Below are positions 61,419-64,000 of a stretch of 64,000 nucleotides of DNA, piece by piece. Location of the stretch: positions 80,434 to 144,433 of the forward strand of contig NZ_QGDQ01000012.1 of the NCBI RefSeq assembly GCF_003149145.1, written 5' to 3'. How positions within the stretch are numbered: the stretch's first letter is position 1; the number at the start of each line of letters is the position of its first letter. Both the position numbers and the translations under genes were made by a program. Under the pieces are notes generated by a model. The model saw only the letters and a program-made list of their open reading frames with translations, made no database searches and was not told the origin of the DNA. Origin of the DNA: Quadrisphaera granulorum. Lineage in GTDB: Bacteria > Actinomycetota > Actinomycetes > Actinomycetales > Quadrisphaeraceae.

Positions 61419-61495
61419 TCATGACCTCTCCCGCCGTGATCATGGGCGTCCGCCACCCTACGGATCCGTAAGGTGGCCAGCGTCCATGATCACGG
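61413..61495. repeat. Half plus full palindromic element
   Basis: A half copy (CCGTGATCATG, 61413-61423) is followed by a full 62-base copy (61434-61495) with the inner dyad TACGGATCCGTA. The full copy is the exact reverse complement of 32008-32069. Confidence 0.95.
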
Positions 61496-61536
61496 ACGGA
61501 GGGGGTTGAGGGCGCACCTGTGTCGGAGTCGCCGAC

Positions 61537-61542
61537 TAGGCT
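61537..61542 (+). promoter_or_regulatory. Probable -10 box of the aspS promoter
   Basis: TAGGCT lies 53 bases before the chosen GTG start, which has a GAAGAGG ribosome site. This would be a leadered transcript. Confidence 0.45.
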
Positions 61543-61594
61543 CGCGGGGGCCCTCGGACACGGGGGTCGACGACTGGAAGGAAGAGGTCTCCGC

Positions 61595-63406
<1,812 letters not shown>

Positions 63407-63416
63407 CCTCTCTCCT

Positions 63417-63472
63417 CCGTGATCATGGGCGCTGGCCACCCTCCCGTGTCGTGATCATGGGCGCTGGCCACC
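63417..63472. repeat. Two direct copies of the left arm of the palindromic element
   Basis: GTGATCATGGGCGCTGGCCA and CC occur at 63419 and 63451, a 32-base period, without a right arm. They fill the gap after aspS. Confidence 0.9.
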
Positions 63473-63521
63473 CTGTGGATAACTTCAACGGGCAAAGCGC
63501 AAGATCCGCCACGCTTCCTGC

Positions 63522-64000
63522 GTGGTCGCACGACTGATCTCCCTGCCCGAGGTCCTGCCGCCCTTCACGCGGCAGGACCTCGGCGTTCTCGGCATCACCC
63601 GTCACCAGCTGGACCGACTTCTCGCCTCGGGCGCCGTCGTCGAGGTGGTGCGTGGCGCCTACCTGGATGCCCGGTCTGTGGCTGATCCCTTGGCGGTTGC
63701 TCGTGCGGCTTCACTGGTGATGCCGCCGCATGTTGTCGCCTGCCGGGGACTGGCGGCGTACATCCACGGCATCGATCCCCGCGGCCCAGCGATGGACACC
63801 TCCCCGATGCCCCTGCAGGGCCTGGTGCCGGCCAGCAACCGCACCCCGAAGTGGCGCGGCGCGTCGATCTTCGAGGCGCCCCTGGCCCCGCACGACGTGA
63901 TGGAGCTCGGTGGGGTGCTGGTCACCACCCCGGAGCGCACCGCGCTGGACTGTGCTCGGTACTTGTCGCCGCCGATGGCGCTGGCGGTGCTGGACCGGAT
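63522..64000 (+). CDS. AbiEi-like antitoxin/regulator, N-terminal part (3' end outside window)
   Basis: The frame is open to the window edge. The visible 159 residues start with a winged-helix region (FTRQDLGVLGITRHQLDRLL then SGAVVEVVRGAYLDA). They continue to VLVTTPERTALDCARYLSPP, the pattern of actinobacterial AbiEi-family or type IV antitoxin-like proteins. Such genes may act as transcriptional repressors, and a toxin partner would have to lie beyond the window. The GTG start has no strong ribosome site, and the distance to the repeat upstream is small. Confidence 0.7.
   Translation, partial: MVARLISLPEVLPPFTRQDLGVLGITRHQLDRLLASGAVVEVVRGAYLDARSVADPLAVARAASLVMPPHVVACRGLAAYIHGIDPRGPAMDTSPMPLQGLVPASNRTPKWRGASIFEAPLAPHDVMELGGVLVTTPERTALDCARYLSPPMALAVLDR

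Overview
The window comes from a very GC-rich, high-coding-density bacterial chromosome. GTG starts are frequent, genes overlap through ATGA/GTGA junctions, and many housekeeping genes appear to have leaderless promoters (a TANNNT box 6-9 bases before the start codon). The gene order thrS, HIT, pgsA, acyltransferase, pimA, pdxS, pdxT, yebC, ruvC/A/B, yajC, secD, secF, apt, rel, cyclophilin, glyoxalase II, hisS, aspS is the order known from mycobacteria and other Actinobacteria. The organism is therefore an actinomycete. A relative of Kineosporiales (Kineococcus/Quadrisphaera) is my guess, not something I can prove from this window.

Layout. 1-7.2 kb: end of a MOSC-domain gene, threonyl-tRNA synthetase, then the phosphatidylinositol mannoside block (HIT, pgsA, acyltransferase, pimA, a membrane protein, Nudix). 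7.2-13.7 kb: pdxS and pdxT (PLP synthase), separated by an accessory block (TetR pair, Uma2-type protein, monooxygenase/cupin pair, PTH2-like protein plus kynureninase). 13.8-24.2 kb: yebC, an inverted ruvC, ruvAB, yajC-secDF, apt, rel. 24-30.6 kb: an AbiEi-like gene, a DUF349 protein with a cyclophilin, glyoxalase II, hisS and two small genes. 30.7-38.7 kb: ClC channel, a heterodimeric ABC exporter, VOC protein, aldo/keto reductase, rhomboid-like protein. 38.8-61.4 kb: a catabolic island. 61.6-64 kb: aspS and the start of an AbiEi-like gene.

The island is the main novelty candidate. It contains an NCS1-type permease, two AraC-family regulators, a PaaX-family regulator, a RutA-like flavin monooxygenase, a FAD oxidoreductase, a cyclase-family hydrolase fused by a 1-base overlap to a ThDP decarboxylase-like gene, RidA, an FAH-family hydrolase, cupins, thioesterases, a PaaK-type aryl-CoA ligase, a two-domain 2-aminobenzoyl-CoA/salicylyl-CoA monooxygenase, an SDR, an FMO-type monooxygenase and an HGGYW arylformamidase-like hydrolase. 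Five promoters carry the same architecture: a GGATAG-type box, 20-21 bases, then a -10 box (TAGCGT in four). Most have a second GGAYAG-type half-site about 20 bases upstream. This predicts one AraC-controlled regulon that may break down an N-heteroaromatic compound through an anthraniloyl-CoA-type intermediate. The substrate is inferred, not shown.

The second striking feature is a dispersed family of palindromic elements built on CCGTGATCATGG/CCATGATCACGG, at eleven sites mostly between genes. One copy lies in frame inside a coding sequence. Two 62-bp copies 29 kb apart are exact reverse complements. At least three genes take their stop codon from the element.
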